From positions 186,407,825 through 186,471,824 of the forward strand of contig NC_050096.1 of the NCBI RefSeq assembly GCF_902167145.1: a stretch of 64,000 nucleotides of DNA, in the 5' to 3' direction. The position numbers and the translations under genes were made by a program. Source of the stretch: Zea mays (Eukaryota; Streptophyta; Magnoliopsida; Poales; Poaceae). Of this stretch, positions 33,215-45,502 are shown piece by piece. The notes beneath the pieces are model-generated. The model had not been told where the DNA came from. It did no database searches and worked only from the letters and a program-made list of their open reading frames with translations. Within the stretch, counting starts at the first letter, position 1, and every line of letters starts with the position of its first letter.

Positions 33215-36200
33215 TAAGTTTTGCAGGTACCCACAGATGATATGAAGCTTTGGGGTGCTTGAGCGGTTTAACTCAATTCTTATCTCAAGCTATCAATCTT
33301 ACATTGTATATCCTTTAAGATTGACCCAAAGATGAATTGAGTTGTTATATCACTAACTTCATATTCATCTCTACCAAGAACTTGTGTTGTAGGGAATAAG
33401 GATTAACCTTTGTGGGAATCAAGCAAAAGACCTACAACCAAGTGATATCCAAAGGATGGTAACAATTAATTCTTAAGTGCACATTGCTTTTAATTAGTAT
33501 ATTCCTTTGTGTCTTTTGTAGCCACATAGGAAAAATGAAGCACTTGAGAATGAACTTAAAAGATTTTACCTTGCTTTGGAAAGGATCTAATTATATGGTA
33601 GATTGCAAGTTCATATTTTTATATTATGACAATCTACATGCTTTAAATTGGTTGTATGTATCTTGTGGCATATTTCAAATTGATTATCGTATTATTGCCA
33701 TGACCTAGACATAAAGAGGATTATCCCATGTTCTTAAATGAATAGAGTGCTAAGTAAGAAATTCAAATTCTTAAAGCACTTACCAAAAGGGAAATTCTCT
33801 ATATGACTAGAGTTGTGAGACTAATGTTTTTATCCAAGTGATTTATGTAGTTTCACAACATGAGAATGTGTTTCCCAAATGGAGTGTGACATTCAACGTT
33901 CAAAGAAGATCTAACCAATACTATGTGATGTATTCATTCTCATTTAAATTGGTTTTGAGTCTTCTACATTAATCACTCACCATGCTATGAATTAAACTTG
34001 CCATGTAAACTTAATTAAATAATCATGTTTTTTTTACCTTGTTTAATTTTGGTGTTATGCATGATGCATGTATGGGCAATTTAGTTCATATCATGAAGTT
34101 TCCTTATTTTAGTAACCTTCTTGTCATTCATATACTAGAGGTTTCTAAATAGGAAACTATTGTTTGTGTTTCTAATGCAATCTCTTTTAAGCCATTTCAT
34201 GGAAATTCATAAGTAGAGATTGTGCTCTTTCATTTGGTAAAATCACAAGCATTAAAGGTTAATCGTCAAACAAAGAAAGATTAGGAATGCTCAAGGCAAA
34301 GGTATGGAACTAGTTGTTTCATTTGGTATGTGACCAATAATAGTTCCTTTCAAGTGGCATCCTTTCAATTGGTAATAATCTATTTTATGGAAAGAAATGC
34401 CAATATGAAGGTTAAATTCTTTTTGGCTTAAATTTGTAAATTGGTGCATATTATTAATTCACTCATCCATGTGCATTAATTTAAAAGGAATTTAATTTAT
34501 GCCTTTATGCCTCATAAATGATGATTTGTTTGCCATTCATATATAGTTATCATCATTCATTAAATACTTCCTTGTACTACTAATACCTCTTTTCAAAGTG
34601 TTTTATCGACTAGTTTTAAAAAGAAAAGAGATAACAAAGAAGGAAGTCTCCACAAATGATGAAAAGAAGAATACTAAGGTGACACCACCACAGATAGTAA
34701 GATCTGTCAAATTGGTATAAAAAAAATGGTACATTCTATTTGGTGGTAAGTACTCTTAGGCATAAGTTAATTCATTGCAAATTTGTCATGCCTTGACCAT
34801 GATATGTAATAAACTCCTCATGAGACTCTTAACTAAATTGAAAGTGCATGTGGCAAGTCATTCAAATACTTGATGCACATATCTAGTGGGAGAACATTAT
34901 ATATCTTGTGTCATAGAGAATAAGTTTTACTTGAGTAAGCTATACTAAGACAATCCAAAATGGTAAATTTGTATCTCATTCATATGGATTGTAATCTTTG
35001 TTTTCTAAATAGCTACTCTTGATGCAGTTTAAAATTCCCTTATAGTTAAATCTAAAAATGCATAAGAACCTTTTTGTTGATATTCATCTCATACTTATGC
35101 ACTAACATGGATATGATTTTTAAACTTTAAAAGGTACAATTAGTGATCCATACTCTTTAAATTTTGGAAACCCATATTTTGATATCTTAGAAATCTACTT
35201 CAATCGGTATCCATATGCTTCACATTGAATTGGATCACTAAGTTGTAAATTCCTTGCATAACTTGTCTTTATGATATGAATGCTTGTGCAACTAACCTTG
35301 ATAAGGTAGGTGCACCCAAGGTCAAGCTAGGTTCATCATCAAGAAGGCAACACAATGATGTATCAAGAAAAGGAGAAAAAGCTCCTATTCTTAACTCTAG
35401 CTTTTATATATGTGATTAAATATTGACTTGAAACTATGTAAGATGGTTGTCAAGTATATGTGGATGCCTACACAAAGAGAAAGGCCACAATAAGGAATGT
35501 GTGGGTACTCAAGGCTCTTCCTACTAATCTCAAAGGACCCAATTCAAATTGGGTACCAAGATATGAGGCTTAAACTTGTTTTGCAGGATCACTCCTTCAA
35601 TGGATCAAGTTGGGTGCTCGATAATGAATGTATAAATCATCTTTGGAGATAGTAGCAAGGGTGGTAACAACTGAATCTCAAGTGCAAATTATTTTCAAAT
35701 CTTATCTCTTTTGTGACTTGTGTAGCCACTAAGGGAAAAGAAGCACTTGAGGATATACATCAGTTGTTGATTATGAAATAAAGGTCTAATTGGAAGTTGA
35801 ATGAATATTATCATATGGTGAACAATCCAAAATTATGTGACGTATTCTCTATCTAGTTAATTTGGATTTGATTCTTCTATATTAGACACACACAATAATA
35901 TGGATTAAGTCATCCCTCTAGGCTTCATTGAAGAACCATGCATATTATCCATGTCATTCAAAATATATTGTGCATGAGGGTTCAAGGAAATTTAGTCCAT
36001 ATTATGATGTTTCTCTATTTTAGCAACTCGCTTGTCTTACACATATAAAGGGTTGCTAAATAAGAAACTAGTGCTTGTGCTACTAATGTCATCTCTTATG
36101 TTGAGTTTATCCATAGAAAATCTATGTTAAGAGATGGTGCTTGTTTTACATTGGATAAACCACAAGCTTAAAGGATACTATTCAACTAAAGTAAGATGAA

Positions 36201-38758
36201 GTTGATAAGAGGCCAAGGTATGAAAACTTCCTCTCCTTCAGTTGTTTTAGTATTCTATCCTTAGTGGGATGTTCCATAGTATAGGTTAATTTCCTTGCAA
36301 TATAAAATGTTCAATAGTGCATATAACTTTGACATCAACTATATGTGTGCACTAATTTAAAGGAATTTAATCTATCTTTTTGGGTTTCAAGAATGATGAT
36401 TCATTTTCCATCCACGTATAAGGATTATCATTTGTGAAACCCTCCCTTGTGTTTCTAATGCTCTCTTTTCTAAGTGTTTAAATAAGGTCCTTCCAAGTGC
36501 TTTCAAAATGGATTCAAAATCCACGGATATAAGAGTCTTGGTTGTTTCAATCATTGAGTTTCAATGGGTCTCATATCAAGTTTGATTGAACCAAGCCAAG
36601 ATCAATGAAGTTCAAGATCACTTGGTTGGATGAAATCATAAAAGAAAAGAAAGCATAGTGATTCAAGAAGGGGGTTACACTTTTTTGTCAACCAAATAAT
36701 GAAGATGTAGTGACATATTTATATGATATCCTTCATTATGAGGTTTGAGGTTCATATTAGTATGCTTAACCCTTCAAAATTTCAATTGATATACTTTCAG
36801 TTCTTAAACTTTCAATTGGTTTAATTTTCATCATCTATGTAAAGCATGTTATGTTAAACCAAGATATAGTGCAAACATCTCCTTTAACCTCACATTGTTA
36901 ATGTGCATAAGTGTACTTTGTGTACTCTTGCATGCACAAATTGAGGGAGAGTTTAGCTTATATCTTGTGAGACTAATGATTTCTTTCAAGTTCATATTGT
37001 GTAGTCTCACACCTTGGAGAACATCAAATGAGGATGAATGGTTCCATAGAAATTAAAATGAGTTTCTCTTGAACCAATCAAGAAAATGAGTTTCTCTTGA
37101 TCATTTGAAGAGGATAAGTTTCTCTTTGAAAGGTCAAGCCTATCAAAAGCTAAGATGAAAATTCATGATTATAATGGAGAACATGTGGCATGGAACAGAG
37201 GTGTGTCACTCCATGAACTATTGTATTACATTTGTGTATCTAGGCTCTTACAAGTTAGTGTATGCATATATATGCAATATCTTAAGTCACATCATAAAGT
37301 TGCACTTGAATCTTGGCTTAAAATATTGCATATCATGTCGATTAGTATACCGTTTGATTATGAGTAATTCCTTAAATTGGTGCAATTTCATATTTTCATA
37401 CTTTATTTGTACCAAGGTTCAAATTGTAGAACTTAATCCCCTGGCCTCACAAGTCCAAGTGCATAAGCTAAACAAGTATTCATCACTTGTATGCACACAT
37501 TTAGGGGGAGAATGGTCTATAATTTGCATCTTTGAGACTAACTTCATTTTCAAGTCTATTATGTGTGTAGTCTCAAATTAGAAAGGAATCTTCAAGCAAA
37601 GACAATCGCTTCCACTGCAAATTTTGATGAGTATCAAAGATTCTTTGCTCCAATAAATGTAACTTCTATACATTTCATAAGAGAATGAGTTTCTCCTGTA
37701 TATGCTACTCCAACGTCATCTAAAATTGGTAAATATGTATCACATCTTTTTTGATTACAAATATCTGAAGTAGCATAACTTATAGATTCTCCTGTCTAGA
37801 ACTTAATTGATTAAATAGTGCACATGTTTCTTATGTTGTATGATTATGTTCAATTGATACTCCTTTTATGCTAATGGTACTTTAAGTTGCAAATAAGTAC
37901 TCTCAACAGATATCAATTGAATTCATATATATATGTGTGCACTAAAACTTGAGGAGAACTTAGTGTAATATGCTATTAGTGATCTATTTATCTATCAAAT
38001 TGTATCAATTGGTGTTTTTCAATTGATATTTTTCATACATGATCACTAGTTGCATAATCCATACTTGTGCAATTATCATGTTGCCTCTTGTTGTGATAAG
38101 AAAATGCTAGGTGACATCTAGACTCCAGGTATCAAGATTTATCTTTCAGTTAGTATGACAATCTTCATTTGATATCTTGGACCTATGTCAAAATTATGCC
38201 AACAAGAGCTTGCAAATGAATTCTAAATCCAACACAAGTTTGGAACACCCCCTTGAAAAGGTAAAACGCAAAGGTACATCACTTCATGTCACTTCTACAT
38301 TACTTTTTTGTCATCTAAGGATCTTTTTCATGATAGTGTGTTCACATCTTGCTTAAATCATAATTTCTACCCTTTATATTCTTTGTATCATTTTTGGAGA
38401 TTTATGACAAAGGGGGAGAAATTTTGCATTAAAGCTTATCTTTATTTTAGAAAAGGGGAGAAATAATTAACAAAAGGGGGAATCATAAGAAAAACATAAG
38501 ATGAAGAAAGTTGATAAGTGCATTCCATGTCATGAGCATCACGTTTATTTTATGACACACTGCACCCTATGAATAGTATGATATAAGTTGTCTACTTTGA
38601 CCTAAATATGTGCTTTTGGCATTTGAGTACAAAAGTGTTATTTTCTGAAATGCACATATTTAGGGGGAGGAAACTATATCATAGGATTCAAAATCTTATT
38701 TATCAAATCTTATGTAAGCTTTAAATGTGTTGTCATCAATCACCAAAAAGGGGGAGAT
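33215..38758 (+). other. Element 3 long non-coding region with decayed pol trace and repeated modules
   Basis: 5.5 kb of AT-rich sequence without a long open frame. At about 35515-35640 a fossil of the gag-pol junction is visible: LKGPNSNWVP, a stop, TTTTGCAG, then SWVLDNECINH where protease would have DSGCTNH, then IIFGDSSKG. Two stretches are diverged relatives: about 33515-34610 and 35720-36480. Purine motifs resembling polypurine tracts recur at about 36940, 37501, 38412, 38475 and 38653. The terminal tract AAAAAGGGGGAGAT at 38745-38758 abuts the LTR. Confidence 0.75.
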
Positions 38759-41146
38759 TGAAAGTGCATTCATCCCTTTTGTGAGTTTTGGTGATTTGGA
38801 TAACAACACATTTAAAGGTCTAACGAGTTTGCTAAGTGTTGAACAGGAAATTCAGTATGATGAACATACTTGAATAGTGTATAATGATCAGTGAACAAAG
38901 GTTCAACACGAGGTTATATAACCAATGAGACAATGCAAATGGATATAATATGATCTCTATATTGGTTTGAATATATGGACAAGACCTGAGAAATCACTAC
39001 ATACATATGACCAGAATAGAGGACAAAGTGATTTAGAGGATTGGTCAAGCCAAAGAGAATAAGATATGAGGAATCGTGAATTGGCTTGACCATATTACTA
39101 TTAGTCCATATATGAATATATGAGAATCAAACTAAAGCTTGATTAATCTTAATAGTTATATCTAGAAGACATTCAAACAAGGTTCACAATATTGAAGAAA
39201 TGATTCTCTTAATGGATGCTCAATAGGATGTGACTCAAGAATGGCTTGATAGGGTGAAGATAGCAAGGAAAGGGCTTCGAGGAACTAAGCGAAGGTGAAG
39301 GCCAAGCGACGGCTTGTAGACCGAGGTACCATGGCTAAGGTGAAGAAGAGAGTACTTGCACTAAGTCGATGAACTAATCAGCTATGAAGAGTTACAACAT
39401 GTTGATGCATCAGTAAGGTGACTTGAAGCCATGATTTGAACTCATATAAGGTGATATGGTACAAGTCACAGGGTTTGATTTGAGTTTGCTTCAAAAGGTG
39501 AGACAAAGATGTTTGTGATCCTTATGAAGCAATGCCATGGAGAAATCACACATGAGACACCAATGACTCAAGGAGTTTACTTCATTTTATTTTATTTAAC
39601 TTGAGTATAGGAATCGTCGTACTATAAAGGGGGATCCAAAAAGAAGGTTGGTGTTTGCCAAAGCTCAAACCTCTCTATTCAAAAGCTATTTATGAAAAGC
39701 AAAAATCTCTTTATCGTTCTATGGTTGACCATGGTTAGGTTTGAGAAACCTAGAGTGTTCTTGCTGAAAAGCAGCTGAACTTGTTCAGCTGCAGCTGAGC
39801 TTTTCAGCTGAGCTGGACTTCAGCTGAGCTGAGCTCCTTCAGCTGCAGCTGAGCTTTTCAGCTGAGCTGGACTTCAGCTGAGCTGAGCTTCTTCAGCTAC
39901 AGCTGAGCTTTTCAGCTGAGCTGAACTTCAGCTGAGTTGAGCTTCTTCAGCTGCAGCTGAGCTTTTCAGCTGGGCTGAACTTCAGCTGAACTCAACTTCA
40001 GCTGTGAACCTCTTTGACCATACACCAGCTGAACTTGCCTCTGGGCAGTTGAGCTGGGGTTTTCTCTCCTAAACTCTCTGGTCAAGACCGGTTGAACTGG
40101 TCCTGAGGGGCAGTTCAGCTGGTCTCTGACCCCTCTGACCTCTGACCAACAGTCTGCCAGTCAGACTGGCAAACAGGTCACCAGGAGCTGTCAGGGGCGG
40201 TTCAACCGCCCCCCCTGGGCGGTTCAACCGGTGTTGGTCAACTTTGACCAGTCTGCGGTCAGTCTGCGCGTCAGTCTGCCAGTCAGACTGGCAGACAGGC
40301 TGCCAGGCCTGCCAGGGGAGGCTCAACCGCCCTAGGGGGAGGCTCAACCGCCCTCAAACAGAAAAATCGGCCCAACGGCTAGTTTTGAGCTCCAACTATA
40401 TATACTACCTCCTACCTCTCTTCCCAAAGCAGAGAGCACGATTTGAACTCCATTTCTAACCCAAGAAACACCTCCCTCTCTCTCACACACATCTCTTGCC
40501 TCTCCCATTTCAAATCTTTGGAGAGAAATCTTTGAGTGAGCTTGAGAGCTGCGGTTTTGTGCTTCATCTCTAAATCTCTCTTGCTCTTCTTCTTCATTCG
40601 AGCTTTGGTACTACATCGAGTTCTTTGTGGATTCATTACTCTTGGAGCTTCTAGCTCCTAGACGACTAGGTGTCTCTTGTGAGTCTCCAAATCTTGTGGA
40701 AGACCACAAGAAAGTTTGTATTACCCGCTCGTTTGAGCAAAGATTATTGTGTGGGCTTGACCTTTATGGTCGGCAAAGGGAGGATTAGGGTTGAAAGAGA
40801 CCCGGCTCTTTGTGGGCGCCTCAACGAGGAAGTAGGGCACCTTGGTGGTGTGACCGAACCTCGGGATAAATCTTGTGTCTCTTGTGTTCTTGTTCATTGT
40901 TCTTATTCATGTTCTTCGTTCTCTCACCATAGCGTGGAAGATTTGTTTATATCTTTTTGGTGTGTGGATTTTGAGAAGTGCCCTTCTCAGATCTACTACT
41001 TTGAACCCTGTGGATCATTTAGAACATCTCATTTCCAAAGTTAACTGGGTGAATTTCGAGACCAATTCAGTTTTACCCAGTTTGCTTCTAGTTTTTGTTG
41101 AAAAAGTTTTATCTTGCCTATTCACCCCCCCTCTAGGCAACTTTCA
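38759..41146 (+). repeat. Element 3, 3' LTR (2388 bp)
   Basis: Same length as the 5' LTR and identical except for A at 40766, as far as I could compare by eye. Confidence 0.93.
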
Positions 41147-41465
41147 GCTAGAAATGCTTATAATGATTTTGATTCACATGTTTATGATTCTCATGCCATG
41201 TTTGCCTCTAGTTCTTCTTATAAGCATGATAGGGATATGCCTAGGAGAAATAGTGCTCATGTGCCTAGAAAGAATGTTATTCATGCTCCTAGGAAAGTAG
41301 TGAATGAACCTTCTATAATTTATTGTGCTTTAAACACTTCCTTTGCTATTTGTAGAAAGGATAGGAAAATAGTTGCTAGGAAGTTAGGGGCAAAATGCAA
41401 GGGAGACAGGACTTGCATTTGGGTCCCTAAGGATATTTGCACTAACCTTGTAGGACCCAACATGA

Positions 41466-44400
41466 GTTGGGTACCTAAGACCCAAGCCTAAATTTGCCTT
41501 GCAGGTTTATGCATCCGGGGGTTCAAGCTGGATTATTGATAGCGGATGCACAAACCATATGACGGGGGAGAAGAAGATGTTCACCTCCTACGTCAAGAAT
41601 AAGGATTCCCAAGATTCAATCATATTCGGTGATGGGAATCAAGGCAAGGTAAAAGGGCTAGGTAAAATTGCAATTTCTAATGAGCACTCTATCTCTAATG
41701 TGTTTTTAGTAGAGTCACTTGGATATAATTTGCTATCTGTCAGTCAATTATGTCAAATGGGATATAATTGTTTATTTACAAATGTAGATGTGTCTGTCTT
41801 TAGAAGATGTGATGGTTCACTAGCTTTTAAGGGTGTACTAGACGGCAAACTTTATTTAGTTGATTTTGCAAAAGAAGAAGCCGGTCTAGATGCATGCTTA
41901 ATGGCTAAGACTTGCATGGGCTGGCTATGGCATCGCCGCTTAGCACATGTGGGGATGAAGAACCTCCACAAGCTTCTAAAGGGAGAACATGTGATAGGTC
42001 TAACAAATGTACATTTCGAAAAAGATAGACCTTGTGCAGCTTGTCAGGCAGGTAAACAGGTAGGAGGAGCGCATCACAGCAAGAATGTGATGACCACGTC
42101 AAGACCCCTGGAGCTACTGCATATGGACCTCTTCGGACCCGTCGCCTATCTAAGCATAGGAGGAAGTAAGTATGGTTTAGTTATCGTTGATGACTTTTCC
42201 CGCTTCACTTGGGTGTTCTTTTTGCAGGATAAATCCGAAACCCAAGGGACTCTCAAACGCTTCCTCAGGAGAGCTCAAAATGAGTTTGAGCTCAAAGTGA
42301 AAAAGATAAGAAGCGACAACGGGTCCGAGTTCAAGAACCTTCAAGTGGAGGAGTTCCTTGAAGAGGAAGGGATCAAGCACGAGTTCTCCGCTCCCTACAC
42401 ACCACAGCAAAATGGTGTGGTAGAGAGGAAGAACAGGACGCTCATCGACATGGCGAGGACGATGCTAGGAGAGTTCAAGACCCCCGAGTGCTTTTGGACG
42501 GAAGCCGTGAACACGGCGTGCCACGCCATCAACAGGGTCTACCTTCATCGCCTCCTCAAGAAGACGTCGTATGAGCTACTAACCGGTAACAAACCCAATG
42601 TATCGTACTTTCGTGTATTTGGGAGTAAATGCTACATTCTAGTAAAGAAGGGTAGAAATTCTAAGTTTGCTCCCAAAGCTGTAGAAGGGTTTTTATTAGG
42701 TTATGACTCAAATACAAAGGCGTATAGAGTCTTCAACAAATCATCGGGTTTGGTTGAAGTCTCTAGCGACGTTGTATTTGATGAGACTAATGGCTCTCCA
42801 AGAGAGCAAGTTGTTGATTGTGATGATGTAGATGAAGAAGATGTTCCGACGGCTGCTATACGGACCATGGCGATTGGAGAAGTACGGCCACAGGAACAAG
42901 ATGAACGAGATCAACCTTCTTCCTCAACTATGGTGCAACCCCCAACCAAAGATGACGAACAGGTACCTCAAGTGGAGGCGCTTGATCAAGGGGGAGCACA
43001 AGATGATCAAGTGATAGAGGAAGAAGCGCAACCGGCACCTCCAACCCAAGTTCGAGCGATGATTCAAAGGGATCATCCCGTCGACCAAATTCTGGGTGAC
43101 ATTAGCAAGGGAGTAACTACTCGATCTCGATTAGTTAATTTTTGTGAGCATTACTCCTTTGTCTCTTCTATTGAGCCTTTCAGGGTAGAAGAGGCCTTGC
43201 TAGATCCGGACTGGGTGTTGGCCATGCAAGAGGAGTTAAACAATTTCAAGCGCAATGAAGTTTGGACACTGGTGCCTCGTCCGAAGCAAAATGTTGTGGG
43301 AACCAAGTGGGTGTTCCGCAACAAACAAGACGAGCACGGGGTGGTGACGAGAAACAAGGCTCGACTTGTGGCAAAAGGTTATGCCCAAGTCGCAGGTTTG
43401 GATTTTGAGGAGACTTTTGCTCCTGTGGCTAGGCTAGAGTCAATTCGAATCTTGCTAGCATATGCCGCTCACCATTCTTTCAGGTTGTTCCAAATGGATG
43501 TGAAGAGCGCCTTCCTCAACGGGCCAATCAAGGAGGAGGTGTACGTGGAGCAACCCCCTGGCTTCGAGGATGAACGGTACCCCGACCATGTGTGTAAGCT
43601 CTCTAAGGCGCTCTATGGACTTAAGCAAGCCCCAAGAGCATGGTATGAATGCCTTAGAGATTTCTTAATTGCTAATGCTTTCAAGGTTGGGAAAGCCGAT
43701 CCAACTCTTTTTACTAAGACTTGTAATGGTGATTTGTTTGTGTGCCAAATTTATGTCGATGACATAATATTTGGTTCTACTAACCAAAAGTCTTGTGAAG
43801 AGTTTAGCAGGGTGATGACGCAGAAATTCGAGATGTCAATGATGGGCGAGTTGAACTACTTCCTTGGGTTCCAAGTGAAGCAACTCAAGGACGGCACCTT
43901 CATCTCCCAAACGAAGTACACGCAAGATCTGCTAAAGCGGTTTGGGATGAAGGACGCCAAGCCCGCAAAGACTCCGATGGGGACCGACGGACACACCGAC
44001 CTCAACAAAGGAGGTAAGTCCGTTGATCAAAAAGCATACCGGTCAATGATAGGTTCTTTGCTTTACTTATGTGCTAGTAGACCGGATATTATGCTTAGCG
44101 TATGCATGTGTGCTAGATTTCAATCCGATCCTAAGGAGTGTCACTTAGTGGCGGTGAAGCGAATTCTTAGATATTTGGTTGCTACGCCTTGCTTCGGGCT
44201 CTGGTATCCAAAAGGGTCTACCTTTGACTTAGTTGGATACTCAGACTCCGACTATGCTGGATGTAAGGTCGATAGGAAGAGTACATCAGGGACGTGCCAA
44301 TTCTTAGGAAGGTCCCTGGTGTCATGGAACTCTAAGAAACAAACATCCGTTGCCCTATCCACCGCTGAGGCCGAGTACGTTGCCGCAGGTCAGTGTTGCG

Positions 44401-44705
44401 CGCAACTACTTTGGATGAGGCAAACTCTCCGGGACTTTGGCTACAATCTGAGCAAAGTCCCACTCCTATGTGATAATGAGAGTGCTATCCGCATGGCGGA
44501 GAATCCTGTTGAGCACAGCCGCACAAAGCACATAGACATCCGGCATCACTTTTTGAGAGACCACCAGCAAAAGGGAGATATCGAAGTGTTTCATGTTAGC
44601 ACCGAAAACCAGCTAGCCGATATCTTTACCAAGCCTCTAGATGAGAAGACCTTTTGCAGGTTGCGTAGTGAGCTAAATGTCTTAGATTCGCGGAACCTGG
44701 ATTGA
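41466..44705 (+). CDS. Element 2 pol polyprotein, intact frame
   Basis: Open from 41466 to TGA 44703-44705, about 1,080 codons, no stop. Counting from TTG at 41499 (no nearby in-frame ATG): protease active site IDSGCTNH (about residues 13-20), HHCC zinc site [16 protein letters not shown] (about 144-190), integrase core with D of MDLFGP (about 207), SDNGSEF (about 271) and E in [12 protein letters not shown] (about 305), a variable acidic linker (430-540), reverse transcriptase (about 600-845; YVDDIIFG about 752), RNase H ([10 protein letters not shown] about 914, STAEAEY about 954, CDNESAI about 991). It makes the enzymes for copying and inserting the element. It lies +1 relative to gag, so it needs splicing or frameshifting. 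It is on the 3' side of element 3, so normal transcripts would cross that insertion. Confidence 0.92.
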   Translation, partial: VGYLRPKPKFALQVYASGGSSWIIDSGCTNHMTGEKKMFTSYVKNKDSQDSIIFGDGNQGKVKGLGKIAISNEHSISNVFLVESLGYNLLSVSQLCQMGYNCLFTNVDVSVFRRCDGSLAFKGVLDGKLYLVDFAKEEAGLDACLMAKTCMGWLWHRRLAHVGMKNLHKLLKGEHVIGLTNVHFEKDRPCAACQAGKQVGGAHHSKNVMTTSRPLELLHMDLFGPVAYLSIGGSKYGLVIVDDFSRFTWVFFLQDKSETQGTLKRFLRRAQNEFELKVKKIRSDNGSEFKNLQVEEFLEEEGIKHEFSAPYTPQQNGVVERKNRTLIDMARTMLGEFKTPECFWTEAVNTACHAINRVYLHRLLKKTSYELLTGNKPNVSYFRVFGSKCYILVKKGRNSKFAPKAVEGFLLGYDSNTKAYRVFNKSSGLVEVSSDVVFDETNGSPREQVVDCDDVDEEDVPTAAIRTMAIGEVRPQEQDERDQPSSSTMVQPPTKDDEQVPQVEALDQGGAQDDQVIEEEAQPAPPTQVRAMIQRDHPVDQILGDISKGVTTRSRLVNFCEHYSFVSSIEPFRVEEALLDPDWVLAMQEELNNFKRNEVWTLVPRPKQNVVGTKWVFRNKQDEHGVVTRNKARLVAKGYAQVAGLDFEETFAPVARLESIRILLAYAAHHSFRLFQMDVKSAFLNGPIKEEVYVEQPPGFEDERYPDHVCKLSKALYGLKQAPRAWYECLRDFLIANAFKVGKADPTLFTKTCNGDLFVCQIYVDDIIFGSTNQKSCEEFSRVMTQKFEMSMMGELNYFLGFQVKQLKDGTFISQTKYTQDLLKRFGMKDAKPAKTPMGTDGHTDLNKGGKSVDQKAYRSMIGSLLYLCASRPDIMLSVCMCARFQSDPKECHLVAVKRILRYLVATPCFGLWYPKGSTFDLVGYSDSDYAGCKVDRKSTSGTCQFLGRSLVSWNSKKQTSVALSTAEAEYVAAGQCCAQLLWMRQTLRDFGYNLSKVPLLCDNESAIRMAENPVEHSRTKHIDIRHHFLRDHQQKGDIEVFHVSTENQLADIFTKPLDEKTFCRLRSELNVLDSRNLD

Positions 44706-45502
44706 ATTGTAGCATACATGTAGTTATGCTTTTGATCATGTTCCTTTTTGCATTATGTTGCTTATTATGGTGCTCAAGTTGTACAAACACTCCCTGGACC
44801 TCACAAGTCCGTTGCAAAGTGATGCACATGTGTAGGGGGAGATGTGTTACAACTTGACCCTTTGAGACTAACCATGTGCTTGAGTTTGATAATTTAGTCT
44901 CGAAGGAGGATTGAAAGGGAAAAGGTGGACTTGGACCATGAAAGACTTCCACTGCACTCCGATGAGAGGGTAACTAATTCCAAGTTCATCTCATGAAATC
45001 TTATTGCCATTTGCTCTTAATTGAAGACTTTGGTGAGGCAATGGGGTTAAAGGGCCAAGATTGATCCCGTTTTGGTGCTTGATGCCAAAGGGGGAGAAAA
45101 TAAAGGCCAAAGTGATAAATGGATCAGCTACCACTTGAGAGATTTTGAAAATAGTAGAATAGAGTTTTTGTTTTGTCAAAAGCTTTTATTGTCTTTTATT
45201 GTCTCTCTTGCCAAAAGTTGGCTTCTTGTGGGGAGAAGTATTGATTATGGGAAATAGGGGGAGTTTTTGAAATCTTTGATCAATCTCTTTTGGAATGACT
45301 CTCTTTATACTTCAACATGTGTGTTTGACTTAGAGATAGAGATTTGAGTTTGATTTGCAAAAACAAACCAAGTGGTGGCAAAGGATGATCCATATATGCC
45401 AAAATTGAATCAAAACCAATTTGAGTTTTTATTTGAAGTGATTTTGCACTTGTTCCACTTGCTTTATGTTGTGTTGGCATAAATCACCAAAAAGGGGGAG
45501 AT
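44706..45502 (+). other. Element 2 3' non-coding region with repeated polypurine motifs
   Basis: No gene. Purine motifs: GTAGGGGGAGATG (about 44833), AAAGGGGGAGAAAA (about 45088), ATAGGGGGAGTTT (about 45256) and the terminal AAAAAGGGGGAGAT at 45489-45502 next to the LTR. A CCTCACAAGTCC...TTTGAGACTAACC segment at 44798-44873 has a relative in element 3 at 37443-37545. Confidence 0.8.

Larger units (their letters stand above)
29228..41146 (+). mobile_element. Element 3: gag-only, non-autonomous Sirevirus-like element (11.9 kb)
   Basis: LTRs 29228-31615 and 38759-41146, both 2388 bp with a constant 9531-bp offset (no indels). Flanked by GCTAG (29223-29227 and 41147-41151) within the gag of element 2. 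I found one difference between the LTRs (G at 31235, A at 40766). It encodes one gag-like protein and no protease, integrase, RT or RNase H. The LTR ends (TGAAAG...CTTTCA), the CCCCCCTCTAGG motif, the primer site and the terminal polypurine tract match those of elements 1 and 2, so it could be moved in trans by such elements. I do not know its published family name. Confidence 0.92.
27189..41491 (+). pseudogene. Element 2 gag, split by element 3
   Basis: The first part runs from ATG 27189 to 29227; the second from 41152 to the TAA at 41489-41491. The pieces are in register once element 3 and one GCTAG copy are removed, so the gap is purely insertional. Part 1 has a lysine-rich N-terminus (MDPKGKGIVI), a UBN2-type domain (LGKPPHFDGEDYGFW at about 27480, LVEGELGRF at about 27795), zinc knuckle CFKCGKLGHFIANC at about 28284-28325, an acidic serine stretch and a coiled coil. 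The final exon-like part ends with RTCIWVPKDICTNLVGP and WVPKTQA. As it stands, translation runs into the element 3 LTR and stops at 29342. The frame for pol overlaps the gag end by about 26 nt in +1. Confidence 0.9.

Noticed and set aside
37155..37581. Open frames of 70 and 138 codons in the element 3 body
   Set aside because: They overlap each other in different frames, have AT-rich low-complexity composition and match no domain.
44706..45502. Possible env-like gene in the 3' region of element 2, as reported in some Sireviruses
   Set aside because: No open frame of useful length, signal peptide or membrane segment in this interval.
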